Source: Symbiodinium kawagutii
Taxonomy: Eukaryota > Sar > Dinophyceae > Suessiales > Symbiodiniaceae
Assembly (NCBI GenBank): GCA_009767595.1
Contig: VSDK01002231.1
Span: 113,599 to 177,598 of the forward strand
Direction: 5' to 3'
DNA: 64,000 nucleotides
Shown here: positions 1-13,284 of the stretch, piece by piece
Position numbering within the stretch: the stretch's first letter is position 1
How the letters are laid out: each line of letters begins with the position of its first letter
Notes under the pieces: model-generated
What the model was told of the DNA's origin: nothing
What the model saw: only the letters and a program-made list of their open reading frames with translations
The model's database searches: none
Position numbers and translations under genes: made by a program

Positions 1-911
1 TGACTTCATAAAACGCATGCGTGAAATGCCCCTCGTATGGCATCATTGTCGGGGTGGGAAAGCAGCTCTGTAGTGCATGGCATGCTTCAGGTGCCTGACT
101 TGCTTCAAGGTGCGCTGCCATGAGACTACCTTGAAGCATATCATGTGTCCGATAGATAGATGTGATAGGATATGCATGATAGGATATATGCATGAGGATA
201 CTAGTATACATGACTATAGGATATGCATAATCCACCAACATAGCTATTATGTGGTTCATGACTCTAAGGAAGTCGGGATTGGATATCGCTGATATCATCA
301 TGCAGCTACTTCAGGGTCGATAAATCAAGATTTCTCCCTGGAATCATTCTTCACCAACCATTCTCCAGCGCCAGCTATGCTTCACCCCACCTCAAGATCA
401 TGGAAGCGCACCGTGACCTCTGCCAGTTGCTGGTGGATCTGCTGCAGTTGCCACATCTGAGCGAGGAAACTGGGGGGACAATAGCAGTTTCGTGGTGCTG
501 ATGGAGTCCATCTGAGTTAGTGTTATGGTGGTTAGTACTGTAATCAAATATAAAGTAATCAAATTAGAGAGTCAACCACCTGAGTTTATGAACTAAATCT
601 TCGAATAAGAATCTAATGCCGTCATGGTGGTTACGAGTTTTTGACGATTGATTGTTGTTAATAGTGGTGAAGAGACTGAAGAGACGTTTAACCGCGGTCA
701 ACCAAACAGAAAGGTCTATGATTTGGGCGATCTGATTTACAGCTGCCATGCGGCCCAAAATCTCACCCACCTGCGATTACTATTGTTCGCAGGCCAACCA
801 TTGAGCACCTTCGTCATTGAACTATATAATCAATTTATATAATCAATTTATATAATCAACCATATTCTGAACATTTCTTAACCATGAAGTCATCATGCCA
901 ACAACAGTCAC
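1..911. other. No supported gene
   Basis: AT-moderate sequence with short degenerate repeats (GATAGGATATGCATGA near 165-230 and two tandem copies of ATAATCAATTTAT at 828-856). No reading frame here looks like an exon. Confidence 0.5.
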
Positions 912-1015
912 CCTGGCAGTTCTTCTGTGCGGCCTCCAGATCCCACAATCCTTTGCCACCGCGGCAGTGCACCGGCCGTTGCAACTCCACTGCTTTGGAG
1001 ATGACATGGCAAATC
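912..1015 (-). CDS. Candidate exon near the left edge
   Basis: An AG|G acceptor starts a frame with ICHVISKAVELQRPVHCRGG and KGLWDLEAAQKNCQ, ending at a GTGACT donor. Another frame is open too. No family is recognised. On the minus strand it would lie downstream of the ASCH-like exons. Confidence 0.33.
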
Positions 1016-3834
1016 CTGGGCTCGCGGAGGTCAGTGGCTCATGCAGCACCTGTGGTGGAGCCAAAGTTTGTCCATCAACGAGGACAGAAAACAGCAACAC
1101 TTAGAGCAATGCTGTGAGGCAAATATTGGGCCGAAGTCACATCACACCTGCCCACCGCCCAGCCCATGAGTGAGTCAAGCAACGGCCCTCTCGCCCACAC
1201 ATACGAAGGACACGCCTCCAAAAATGCATCCATTCACGTGGTGTGTCTGCAAAGTTTTGGATGATCATGGTAGCATGGGGCCTCACTCCTTCTGTTGTTG
1301 GCCACCTGTGGCCTTTGGCATGTGATTTCCAGAGCTGCAACAGATTCTAGACTCAGCTTTGAGTCAGGATCTTTCTCAAAAACTGCTGCTTAGAGAATGG
1401 AAGGCATCTCCTTTTTGCAGGCCGTGTTTTGAAGACCTCGGCCTCGCCTGAAACTGCCTTCTAGGTCCTGCTGAGAACCAGGACCAATGGCTTACCAGCT
1501 CAATAGCTGGTATCATCAATTGTGGTTGGTCAACAGCTGGATTTCCAATGTTGACGATTGACTAATCCTTTCGCATTTCCAAGCCTAAAGCACCACGAGG
1601 CAACCAGTACAAGCATTCATTTGGTAAGCCTCTTAGTAACAACCCATTGTCAGCTGGGAAGGATGGCGCCTGCGGGGTAGTGTGGCTGTGCACGTAGAAA
1701 AGGCCTGGGATTGGACGGTAATGATCCTGAAGGTGATAGGAATAGGAGCAAGCACCCCAACAACCAAATGACCATTACCAAACATCACCAACAAGAATGA
1801 ATTTAGTGGTTATATAATACTGGTCGATGATGGTCATCGTGAAAAATGTGTCAACTTAGTCTAAAAGATCTGCAGTTTCAAGCGGGAAGCTCAAAGTGAC
1901 AATCACATTTAAATTGCTGTTGTTACAGTAGTCCTTACTCACTGGAGAGTACTCACCCGAGAACATGAACTAGTCATTGAAGGTATAATTATGAGGAGCG
2001 TATCTTAAACCTGCAGCGCTTTGAAACACCCCCGGAAATTCCTAAATATCCTAAATCAAAGGTCTTCCATGTCTGTGCGAGGATGGATGTGTAATACAGG
2101 CTCAGGCAAAACAAACATCCTGGATTTACACTCATTTCTCCCACCTTTGGGAGCTATCACTTGTGAATTGTTTTAGGTGGGCGACGAAAAATAAAAAGCC
2201 AATATATGATTCATGGATCCCACAGTTACATTCAACTACTATATCGGGGTCTACCCGTGCTTGATTCAAAAAATCCCCAAGGCCGGGTCTGTTTGATGAA
2301 TGTAAGTGATCTGTAAAGGACACCTCAAGCGACGTCAGCAGCAACAGAAAGACACATCGTCCCCTGTGAAAAAAAGTGGTGACTTGACAATCTAAATAAG
2401 TGCATATAAATTGTTTTGCAAGATCCAGGACACACAAAAAAGGTTCAATGTGGTTCAACAGCTATTTGCCCAAGGTTCAATGGTTCAACATCTAAAAAAA
2501 GGTCAGTTCAATATGGTTGGCAGTTTCAACATTATGCTATATTCTCAACCAAGTATCTACCAAAGGTCTCTCATGCTTCTGACGGACGCCAGAGATCCAA
2601 TGGGTCTATTCTGGAGTCTCCAGAGTCAGAGCGTCATTGAGGCACAAAAAATCGGGAGCAACACTATTGCAAACATATGTCATAAAACAAGGGGCTCATC
2701 TGATTACATTATCCCATACGGTCCCTTGATGCGTTTGCAGGAAGCCATTGGCCTGCGTTGATACAAAGAACTGCGGCATTTCCTTTTTTTTTTTTTTTTG
2801 CAAAACTATGCAACAAAATCATTGCAACAACTTGACTCTCAAAGAAGCTTTCAGTGGGTTTGCAAGGGGAAAGATATGGATCTTTTTTCCTTTGCAGGCC
2901 TACTTTGATTGCCTTTATATGGCTCACCGTCGGAAGCCTACAGTACTTGACTTGATGGCTGAGCAGTCTTGACTACTTTGCTTGCCCCATAACTAAACAC
3001 CTCAAATGGATTTACTGACCATTTCCGGTCCCCAAATCTTGGGCCGGTGCCACCCAGCAAACTCAAGTGCTGCAGCCCAGTTTCCCAAAATGGCACTGTG
3101 CGGAAGGGATTCCTTACAGCACAGCATGCCGCTCGAAATGTGTTGTAGCAACATTGCTGGACACTTAAAGTGCCTTGTCTGTCTGAGCCAATAGTCGCAC
3201 CAACAATGGCACCAATGCAAATTCCTGTGTACAGCAGTCTGAGCATGTCTTAGCATTTTTTGATTCTTGGATGTATTTAATGTGCATGCGCGAACAAGAA
3301 TGTGTAATCAAACTCTGTGTATCATGAATGGAATGCGCCTGGGTTGACAAGTAGCCTGCAGTACAACCAAAGTTACTTCCAAACAGTAGATGAGTCCGCC
3401 AAAAAAAACATTGGGGTTCACTGCAACCAATTGTGCAAACATAAATGCATGAATATGTCTACTTGATGTGCATATATCGATGAACATCCGGTGACATTCA
3501 TGTTGAAACTGCCATTAGCTGCTATTGGTATCTCAAACCTAACACCCCTGGGCATGCAGTACTTACACCAGCAAGAGCATGTGATGTTGACATAGGGGCC
3601 CCAAACAGTGATGATACCGTCAATGGCGCGTGCCATTGGGGTTGCTGGTGCCGTCACGCCTTCAAAGTGGCTTGACCCTGGGCGGTTCCCCGCCGTTAGG
3701 GTTTACATGATAGTTAAACCATGATGGTGTATGGTTGGTCTAGGTCAGAACTATCATTGAATAATGATTTTTGCCAGGGCTTCGCGTTGGTTGGGCCCCA
3801 TGGTTAATCCAAAAGGTGATGATTTTGAGGATGC
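1016..3834. other. Unassigned spacer or intron
   Basis: Open frames are short and lack protein sense on both strands. It holds a 17-nt T run near 2784-2800 and the repeated phrase GGTTCAATGTGGTTCAACA at 2443-2520. It may be intron of the leftmost minus-strand gene. Confidence 0.4.
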
Positions 3835-5182
3835 TTCGAGGTAGCCGAAAATCGACGGCTGCGGTCGCCAGGAGGCTTCTGCCGGCGCGTCCGGCCACAC
3901 GGCTCGGATTCTGGCAGCTCGCTCGTCGTTGATGGGCTGAGCGCCCGCGTGGATGGCATACCAACCCACAGGAATCCTGACGATGGGACTCTGGGACCCA
4001 AAACTTCAAACTGGGCTTTGAAAGAAGCCCAGTTTGCCATTGAAGACTTGTCTATGGCAATGGATTTAATGGAAATGATCAAATTCAAAAGATTCGAATT
4101 CTGCCCTAGTCGTTTCATTGGCTTTTGACCATCGACGTTTTATCATTGCTGCCCACATCTTCACCGAAGCCGAGGGCTCACTTTCTACAGCATCCGAAGA
4201 ACATTAAGAATGACGAAGCTGGATGCCTGCCGTGGACACCTGTCGGATGTGCAAGGCACCTTCTCTCCTACTGGTGGTCCACATGATTAGCCCGGTGTCA
4301 AGAAATGCTTGAAATTTATCCACATATCATGTAGATGAAGTAGTTACATGTTACTAAAGTAACATCAATCAGGTGCAAATAATACTCGCCTGACGACAGT
4401 ATCACGGATTCCGACGCCATGATGTCTGGCTATCTGAAAAGTACGACGCATGATGACCCATGTCTAGAAGCCAATGTTGGTCTTCAAGCTATATATTTGC
4501 CATCATCTTATGACCAGAATATTGAACATTGAAAATATTCATCATATAACCCATGTCATGACCAGAATATTGAAAATTTTCATCACATAACCCATCAACA
4601 TCTGGACCCTCCAATCTCAAGGCTTCTCCTCCAAGCGCGGTTCTCTATCCTGATTTCGGACGGAGCAAAATTTTGTCAAAAAGTCGTGGAGTGAGCAGCA
4701 GGCGTGGATGTTCCACCAGTGAACCCACGAAACGACCACTATATCATGGAGCCGTGTGGGCATGGTATGGTCCAATACCAATGGTCCAAAAAAGGGGCAG
4801 GCGAACATCCCAACAAAGACTCTCTCTCTCTCTCATTTTTGTTGGATGTTCACCAGGGATGTATGACATTGACCCAGCAAGAAATGACCAAATCGCATCT
4901 CTCGCTCTTCTGAAATTGTTCATGTTCACGTCACTTTGTTTCTTCCCTCAGCTGTTTCTGACATACAGGGCGCATCACTTCATCTTCCTCACTCTTTGAT
5001 GTCGTTTGCCTGATGCTATCTATCTGCATGCTATCATTGCTCATCCCTCCTGCTGTCATATATGCAATCTCTACATCTATCTGCATGCCATCATCGCTCT
5101 CCTTGGCTTCCCATGCGCCCAGATTCAGTTTCTTCCCACGCAGAATGGCCACCACTTGCTGCGCACCCTGCAGGGTCAAAGC
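3835..5182 (-). CDS. ASCH-like domain protein, partial (two exons recognised)
   Basis: Exon 5182 to about 5120 encodes ALTLQGAQQVVAILRGKKLN followed by LGAWEAKE, with an open frame also extending upstream through HGWGLQDLELLKARQ. Exon 3976-3835 encodes IPVGWYAIHAGAQPINDERA, then RIRAVWPDAP and QPSIFGYLE, ending at a GC. The pattern of a strand-helix start (AL.L...A..I..G.K), a variable loop, then a W-AIHA strand and a P-IFG strand is that of ASCH/PUA-like RNA-binding domains such as in TRIP4. Donor and start of the first exon are unsettled, and the phase join was not fixed. RNA binding is inferred from the fold only. Further exons on both sides are likely. Confidence 0.5.
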
Positions 5183-5868
5183 CTGGCGAGCCTTGAGCAA
5201 CTCCAAGTCCTGGAGCCCCCAGCCATGGTTCAAGTTGATGGTGTCATGGAGTCATGGTTGCCTCATGGTTGCCCCATGGTTGCCCCTAGCACCAGTGAGT
5301 GCAACCGGAAGTTATGAACAACACACCGGAGCATGTTCAAAGGGGATCAGTGCACACCAGGATGTAAAGCAACAAAGCTCACGTGTGTGGGGCCAAGACT
5401 AGGGTGCATAGCAAACAGCAACAACAAGGAGCTTGGGCAATACTTTTTGTTTTGCAAGGAGGGATAAGAACATCTTGGATTCAAACGCGAGCAATCTGCA
5501 AGGTGTGCCGATCTTTCATATAATGATTGCCAGCTATTCGTCCCCTGCCCAGTGCATGTGAAAAAAGACCTATGACCCATGCACGGCAGCGTTCAGGTTG
5601 CTTTCCAGTGGCTTTCACAGAATTTGTTGGTTTCCTCATGTTTCCTCCAAAGTCTAATCGAATCCAATTGCGAATCCTATTGCCGCCATTGCTACCATTC
5701 TAATTTGAGGAGTCAATGTCCACGAGAATAGTGGGGATTTCTGCAAAGTAGTGCTTGCTCGAGTTTGAACTTTTACCCCCCCATTACCGTCCTCTCGGGC
5801 AGGGCGTTGTTCTTTTGCCAGCGCACGCATTGACACTGGTGGCTGAACTTTCTTGGCATCCAGCTCAC

Positions 5869-5965
5869 CTTCGAATGATGAGGCATTTAGGAGCTGCATT
5901 GGCATTTTTGGAACACGATTCCAGGATCCCAGTGCTACAAGTGGATGGCGTGCGGGCGTCATGGG
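5869..5965 (-). CDS. Candidate exon with strong splice signals
   Basis: A pyrimidine-rich tract ending TCCTCAG and a GTGAGC donor bracket 97 nt that are open in two frames (one with HPLVALGSWNRVPKMPMQLL, the other with ILESCSKNANAAPKCLIIR). The splice signals are among the best in this part of the window, but the frame is undecided. It may belong to the ASCH-like gene. Confidence 0.35.
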
Positions 5966-6127
5966 CTGAGGATGACAGGAAGATTAACGATTGAAATGAG
6001 GCTCTGAGTGATCCTAGGATCAAAAGAGAGGCTTCTGCGACTCCGCCATGCCCTAAACCACTCTTGAACATATACTATACAGACAAGCGTCGCGTCGGCG
6101 GGTAGAAAGACACTGTCTGCTTGCAAC

Positions 6128-6183
6128 CATCATGTGCAACATCTCTGGCCAGCGATTTGAAAATGTTCATTTCCTCCAAGCTC
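6128..6183 (-). CDS. Candidate exon
   Basis: A TCTCCACAG acceptor is followed by SLEEMNIFKSLARDVAHD and a GTTGCA donor. It has the amphipathic-helix pattern of real protein, but no family is recognised. It may be an upstream exon of the ASCH-like gene. Confidence 0.35.
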
Positions 6184-8043
6184 CTGTGGAGACAAGAGCT
6201 ACCCAGCTCATCGCATCGATTGGCAGGTAGGGAGTTCAGAACAATGCATTTGGCGTACAAATTTGCTTGCATCCGTGTGGAGCAAGTGCATGCAAATACA
6301 AGACCGAAACTCTTCTACCCTGCTTCGAAGCAAATAACCCCAACAATCACAAAGAAACAACAAGTGTTTGAGATGCCGTGGTTGCAACCAGGTGTTCAGA
6401 GCACGCTGCCGACCATGGTCATGGCGCGTAATGACTATCAGTTTTGGTGTGGGACCAAAATAACCAAACATTCAAGCTTGTGCAAAGGCCAAATGAAGCT
6501 TTGCACATGAAGCCAAAACAAAGATCATCAAAGATCTCTTCACAGATCTTCACAACGCCAATCAACAAAACTTGCGGATGTTCACCCCAGGCAGCTCGTG
6601 CCTTGCATCAATCCACTCGGCAGCTTTGTACCAAGATGATGAAGTCACCTGAGGCACCATGTTGCCTCCTTGTGCTATGGTGGTTTTCCACTCGGTAAAT
6701 CTGAATTGCTATTACAAATTCTGAGAAACTGAGCCATATCAAATGTTTTCCTATCCAAAAGATCTTAATTGTATCCATTCCTTTTCGGCCATTTCATCTT
6801 GAAATTTAGCCGCCCAAGCCAGGGAACCAGGGAGACTTCGTTGGACGTCTCTGTGTAACCAGGTGAGGGTTCAGCTCGCCTGGCACAAAGCAGCTGGAAT
6901 GGGCAGTGCCACAATGTATATTGAGCTTTGGTAAGGACACTATATGTAAACTATGCATGACAATGAAACCATTCAATTTGATGTTGAATACCAGCTATTG
7001 ATGGCAGAGCACCTTGTGAGGAATCCCAACAGGCAACAAAAGCCAAGCACGGTACGCTTTCAAGATGCGGATGCGCATTCATCCCTTTTCTGAACGATTG
7101 CTGTGATGATGCTTGTTATCAAATCCTGTTTTGATCTGACAAAAAAGTGAAAATTGATGTTCAGGGAAAAGCACAAGGAAAATCAAACAAACACACCCAC
7201 ACACACCGACGAAAACATAGCCCACCGAACAGTGAAACACAAGGAAACGACTCCAGAACAACGAACATCGTCCGGAAACATCTTAAATTTCACAAAATAA
7301 ATCAGATGAAAGCTGCTCCTGGGAAAGAATCCAACTGCGACATCAGGGAGATGATCAGTGTCTTTACCGCTGGGAGCATTTGGGGACAAATACATTTGAA
7401 CAAAAATATCAGCTTTCTCGAGTTCTCCTTCTCTCTATCTCCATTGCTACGAGTACCTCGAGGTCAGTTGTCTAGTTTACAGTAGTTGTTTTCTCCTTTG
7501 TTAGCTTTTGTCCGGTTTATTATGGCTTTCTTATTCTGATCGCTTTCCCAAGGAGTTGCGCAGAGCCAATGGCGAGTAATTGCGACACAATTGTGCTGAG
7601 TGGAAAGGGAACGTCAGCAACCAAGCTGATGCAGGTTGCTTCCTTCCCTCGATCACTTTGCGGGGGGATGGGAGGCTTCCAAAAGTGCTAAAAAGGCGTG
7701 AAAGTACGCATTCTTCATGGGAATGGTGCGCATCATGTCATCCTCGCAAGGAGTCTCACTGTTTTTTGTTCTAGCTTGGTTTCGGTCGTATTTTGGGGCA
7801 ATTTTCAGTGTTTGCTTCTATGGTGGTAGATATTTGGTACAGTATATATGTTCCATGTATTGAGCATCTGGGATTCATGTCCCTCCCTGGTTTTTCCAGC
7901 ATTATCGTGAAAGACCCCGCCGTCTGATGCCTGTCGCGTCGGCACAGGCTTCCCCAGCCGCAGGTGTCCCATGTGTCCTTGGACGAAGCGGCAACAATGA
8001 TAATGCAATGATGGAATTTTTTGTACACTGCGATTAATTAATC

Positions 8044-8074
<31 letters not shown>

Positions 8075-8546
8075 CATAGCTGTCAGTGTACATCAAAATA
8101 TAATGGCATGTGTAGTTTCGTCTCTGCACATTTACAGGGTCTGACCAACCTAAGATCCATTATGGTCCATTAGTAAGCTGATATAAGCTGATGATTGATG
8201 GGTTCACGTTTAGCCTGTTCAATCCCCCTCGAAATGCAAGATCCTAGCGCAAAGACATCCTGGACTGTGATCATGCCTCACCCCGTTAGCTCAAGGAGGA
8301 CGCTTCAAGACCTCCACCTTCAAACTGACCTAGAAGTCAGGAGGGAGCAGGGTAATTTTGCAAAACAGGATAAGAATCGATTGGAAACACGAAGGGATAA
8401 GGGTCCTTTTGAAACACATCATGGGAACCATCTTTAGGTTTTATCTTGGGGTGACAGGGGGGACAGGGTGGGATCGCGGGGAAGGAGGAAAGGAGGGACA
8501 GGAACGTAATTGTTTGGAAGTTAAGTTGGGAAGTTCCTCGGCCAAC
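6184..8546. other. Spacer between AlkB-like and ASCH-like exons
   Basis: I could not fix any exon here. A minus-strand frame at about 7870-8000 (with GHLRLGKPVPTRQASDGGVF) reads somewhat like protein but its splice sites are unclear. Whether the two genes are separate or one transcription unit cannot be decided. Confidence 0.35.
8046..8074. repeat. (TC)n microsatellite
   Basis: CT dinucleotide run with one TTT interruption. Confidence 0.9.
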
Positions 8547-11500
8547 CTCGTGCCTCCGAGATTCCCAGCACACATCCAGCGGAATGCAGTCGCGCATGCC
8601 CGGTTGCTTCCTGATGGCTGTGACACTCAGGTAACTTCCTGCTTGTCTCTCTCTCTGGTATTTCAGAGGTTCTCTCAATTAGCTGGCATGTCCCAAACCA
8701 GAATACCAACACACGACGTGACAAATAAAAGCAAGGAAGCATCACAAACGAATCAAGGCTTCTGTGAATCCAAACATGACGTGTGTTCCCCCAAGGAAAA
8801 GGACACCAGCTGCACTTAATGCAATGGTGTCTCACTCTGAGAGCGCGAGGAACATGCTCTTGCCTTAGTTCGAAGTCATGGGGTCTATGCATGTCAAGCA
8901 CATCAGTCCATGATTGGATGGTAGGCAAGTACCCTTGTGATGGACGAGGCGAACTACCAGTGTCAGTTCAATCGAGATGATGGGATATGATGGGATACCC
9001 CTCTGATTTGTCAATCTCTCTCTCTCTCTTTCTGGTTTTTTTTCTGGCCTGGTGTCGAAACCGCTTCGAGCTAGCTCAACCTGGAGTATGAAACCTTCCC
9101 GGTCCATATGCTGGTCCAAGGCGCCTTGTGCACTGGCACATGCACATGTATGAATATTTGAACATACGCACGCCTGTGGATGCTTAGGAGCATGAATGCA
9201 AATATACATCCTATAGTCTGCATATATGTGTAGATATATATCAATAAATAAATTAAAAAATATATATATATATATATTATATTTTTTGAAAATATAAAAA
9301 TACATCTACATATATAGCCACATTTATACATACCCCCTTCTGGATTTACAACCAAACAATAGTTCCATGCGTCTATAAATGCCTGCCTGCAACACTGTAT
9401 GACACACACACCAACACGCATACATGCACATCATGCAGGCAAGCACGATATGCACATGCGTGCATGCAATCAAGCACATGTTACATTGCATTGCACTACG
9501 TAGCATCACATCGCCCCGCACTTCAGTCCAGTACATTACATTAGCATATGTGCAATCACAAGCACATGCAAATAGTATGCGTGCACTGCCTGTTTGGCAA
9601 ATTTGGTCTGCAAACGTCCCTGGCACCATTCACAAGGACCACTTTGGCCAAGATGCTCATTGGCAAAAAGGATCACAGAGATCCGCTTGCCAAAAGTCGC
9701 AGCGGGAGGAACTGAATGTTTGAAGAAGTTATTGAATGGCCTGAGAGCAGTGAAGGTGCCACGATGTGCCACCTTTCGCCACCTTTAATCTTCAAAAGCA
9801 ACTGCTGTGCCCAACTATGCCCAACCCATGGAGTCTCAGTCTGGGAACTCATCGAAGGCAAAGATGTCCCCATTCTCCTGCAAGACCTCGTACTCGCCTG
9901 GGGACTAGCAGGGCTACGAGCTGTTTTGTGCCTAGCTCCGGGAACGAACGCGGAGGTCACCCCAGAAATGGTAAGTTGTGAATTTCTGGATTTATGGACC
10001 ACAGGATTTATGGACCACAAACAAAAGGGCAGAAATTGATGGAGTCAGCAGTAGCACAGATCAAACATCAGGAGTAGATGTGAGATGCGTATCATTGGAT
10101 TGTTTGGTCAATCAAATTCCACACAGCGTCCCCGCATTTAGAGCGTATGCCATCTAAGAACCAACACATTTCGATCCTGCAGTATCCCCCACTGTTGCTT
10201 CAAAGACCTCTGTGGTCTTTGGTCAAAGGGGATTCACGGATTCACGGCCTTTGTGCTTTGGTGGCCAGGAACTTGTCTGGATGCAGTCACAGTCACAGTT
10301 CAGGTTCCTCTCGCAGTTTACCAAGGTGGTCATGAAAATGGCTGTGCGGATTCTACCAACCGCTATGCAACATCTGGGTCAAAAGCCTCTGCTTTGTCTT
10401 TTCCTTTCTGGGCAGAGCACATCTTCGCATGCCATGATGTTCATGCCAGTATCATGTGCACAACGCATTCAACGCATCATAGATTTCGAAGCGTCCAAGC
10501 TCATCAACCATCATTGGCCATCGTTAATATACGCTATGTTCACAGCTGGATCCAAGATAGATCGTCAGCAACAGTTACTGAGGATTGACTCATCAGTCAT
10601 CATTAGGGGCTAAACCCAACATTTGTTTACCCTTCTTGTCGATGTAGCAAATTCCAGCAAGTCGCATTTGGTCTGCGCATCTTGGAAGGCCAGTGGTCGA
10701 GCTGCGCCAAGACTGATGCCGATGGTGGCAGTGGGCCTAGTGGCCAAATCCACATGGGGATGGGTGTTGATGAATGGTTGTTGAACATGTCTATATAATT
10801 ATGTTGAAGCTTTCTGATTGAACATGCTGCTACATGTAACCCTTCTGAAAAGCAAACGCAGTTGGCACCGTTTCCGTGGCGCTTTCAAAAACGACCACGC
10901 ATGACCACGCTACAAATGTGTCACCTTCAAGCTACAACTTTTCAACATCGCACTTCGCTCGCCTGGGTGTCCAGTCTTGGTAGTTGTCGTGATGCCAGGA
11001 TTTGAGATCATCCTCTGAACGATACAGATTGGCCCAGCAATCCACCAGCGTCAAGTCGAACATTTCCAACGCTTTAGTGATCCTCAGCTGCATGACGTGA
11101 TCTGATTGTACTGGAGGCAATCCACCCGCTTTGTAGCTCCAGTCTGCTGGAGATGGAATTGTCCAATTTGAACGACTCCTGGTCCAACCCCTGGCCAGGA
11201 TGAAGCAAACATCCTGCAGTACACATGTCTGCAAAATGTCCACAATGGTCATTGACAATGGTTCATAGTGATCAATGGTTAAAGAATCAATGGTGGTCAA
11301 TGATGGTCAATGATGACGATGGCTAATGACTGCCAAGACGCAAATATGAAAAGGACTTGGAACCCGACCTCGGGGAGTGTTGGGCAAGTAACATGAAACG
11401 AAAAAAAGAGCATGGCTGCCAGTGTTCTATCCCGAGAATGCACAGTCAAATGCCTCAAAGCATGATACGAACTTGAGATGAGCAAGGCCTGGTGTTCATT

Positions 11501-12724
11501 CACAACTAGCTTCAATGAATTCATGTTCTTCATAGGTTCTTCCCTAATGATTCACCACGATTAAGAACCCCATAGCTTTGCCCAGTGGCAGGGCATCGCC
11601 CCAAATCTGCAAGTGCTTGCGGCTCCTGAGTCGGCCAACTCCACCCCATTTAGATAGCTACTTGATATGGGCATTCATCATTATTCAGCAATTAATCATT
11701 AATCATGTTCAGTTGCTGATGCTGATTGATAGCGATGCATTAGTGAAACATCAGCTACCTCTTGGCATTTGGCAATCCACAAGTACATTGAAACGTGTTT
11801 CAAACAATTAGTGAATATGGTTTGGTTGATATTTATTGGGCTGGTAAGACCTGACCTTTTGCATCACTAATTACCACCCAGCATCAATCAGCCCAAACAT
11901 TATGAACATCCCAACGAGGCGGACGAGTTGGAAACCATGATCACCGAGGTGACGACCCAGCGCCGTATGATGTGGGGCTCAGGGCTAACTCCATGAACGG
12001 CCGACATCTGAACCTTGCCCCATTTGCCAAGAAAAATGCCAACTCATCACCTGAATCAGTTGAACAAAATTCATTCATCTGCAAACATCTGCAAACAATT
12101 GTAGCATCATGGGAAACGCAAATCACTTCTATAATCACTCCCAAGATCAAATCTGCTTGAGACTGTTCTTGTTGGTACTGTTACTTCCCTTGTAAGCGCA
12201 CAGCCTAGTACGTAATGAGAGTGAAACTTCTTGCGAACGACGCCACCGGTGCAGTCCCAAAGCGTCTCCCCGTTGTCGATAACCGGCTGCCTGATGTGAC
12301 AAGGAGAAGAATGCAAAGGTCAACTGTATCTTGAAAGGTGTCACTGATGGCTGGAACATTATCATGCCATCACTGGCAAGGTTTGATTTGGGATTGGATG
12401 TCGAAATTTGGGCGTGATCCTGCTGTTCAACCTTGCGGCGAACCCCAATTCAAAACGCTTGAAGGCGTGTGAAAACATATCAAGCCACATGTCGGAAGAA
12501 CATGAAGGAAGACAAAATCACAAGTCCAGCTCTGTATGTACCATCAAAATCCATTAAAATCCTATGATAATTCATGGTAATTCCTATGGTTTAGCAGGTG
12601 GATCAGCTCTTGATCTATCCATCGACTTTTGACGCTTGGGACTTCCCATGATTCAGCAGGGCTCCCTGCGACTCCTCAATGTCTACGGCAAGCGCGTTGA
12701 ACAAAGTGAAGTCCTCCCTGTGGC
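8547..12724 (-). CDS. AlkB-like 2-oxoglutarate/Fe(II) dioxygenase
   Basis: Exons: 12724-12675 and 12290-12212 (tentative N-terminal), 11213-10963, 10736-10631, 9904-9849, 9740-9627, 8610-8547. The core five exons join in phase. They read ITKALEMFDLTLVDCWANLY, YRSEDDLKSWHHDNYQDWTP joined by a GC-AG intron to RPTATIGISLGAARPLAFQ, then EYEVLQENGDIFAFDE joined to PFNNFFKHSVPPAATFGKR and ISVILFANE. This is the double-stranded beta-helix of the AlkB family: HxD in WHHDN and the distal His in FKHS would bind iron, and the Arg of GKRIS would bind 2-oxoglutarate. AlkB enzymes remove alkyl groups from nucleic acids or act on proteins; the substrate cannot be told here. The second Arg six residues later in AlkB is Phe. 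The 8610 exon (KQPGMRDCIPLDVCWE) fits by phase only. The start and stop codons are not placed. Confidence 0.75.
9005..9300. repeat. AT-rich low-complexity block with (TC)n and (TA)n
   Basis: A (TC)n run near 9015-9030 is followed by an AT-rich tract with (TA)n around 9258-9278 and TGCA/CATG-rich sequence. It gives long but meaningless frames on the minus strand. Confidence 0.8.
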
Positions 12725-13191
12725 CTCAGCAGTGGAGGTGTCAAATGGAGCTGATTGACCTGAGGCTTTCCACCTACAATCCAAATAGAATCCATGAGAC
12801 TGGCTATATGATTCTATATGGATTCTTTATGGATTCTAAATCATCACTGACTATATATATCATGTATATTCATGCATTGCACTGCCTGAGTAGCATACCA
12901 TGTCAGATCATAACTTGAATGAAAAACACACTTAATGAAAAATAAACTTACATATGATATACATGCAACTGACATGCGAATTGCATGGCCCAAGTCTTCT
13001 GCGCATGTGATGCAACAAATGCTACTCAATATTGCAAAGATGTCGCTTTGAACTTCAATAGCAAACATTTTTGGTTCACATATGTTCACATATGCATTGT
13101 TAAGCCTTAACGTGGTGATACATTTTTTGATGCAATGCTACTCAACATGTTTCAGCCTATTTCAGTGGCGAGAGATCTGAGTGTCAAACAC

Positions 13192-13284
13192 ATTGCCTGG
13201 CGCAAGTGCAAGCAGCTCCCAGCGACATCGAGTTCGAAGGGTGTTGTCCCAGTCTCGCCCGCCAAGCAGCCGCGAGCCCGAGCC
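13192..13284 (-). CDS. Candidate exon upstream of the AlkB-like gene
   Basis: A CATCAG acceptor is followed by a frame with GGRDWDNTLRTRCRWELLAL and APGN before a GT. Two other frames are also open because the segment is GC-rich, so the reading is tentative. It could be the N-terminus of the dioxygenase or belong to the tail of the receptor gene. Confidence 0.35.

Noticed and set aside
9536-9772. Frame continuing past the AlkB exon
   Set aside because: A GT donor at 9626 with correct phase to the exon at 8610 is preferred; the tail lacks protein sense.
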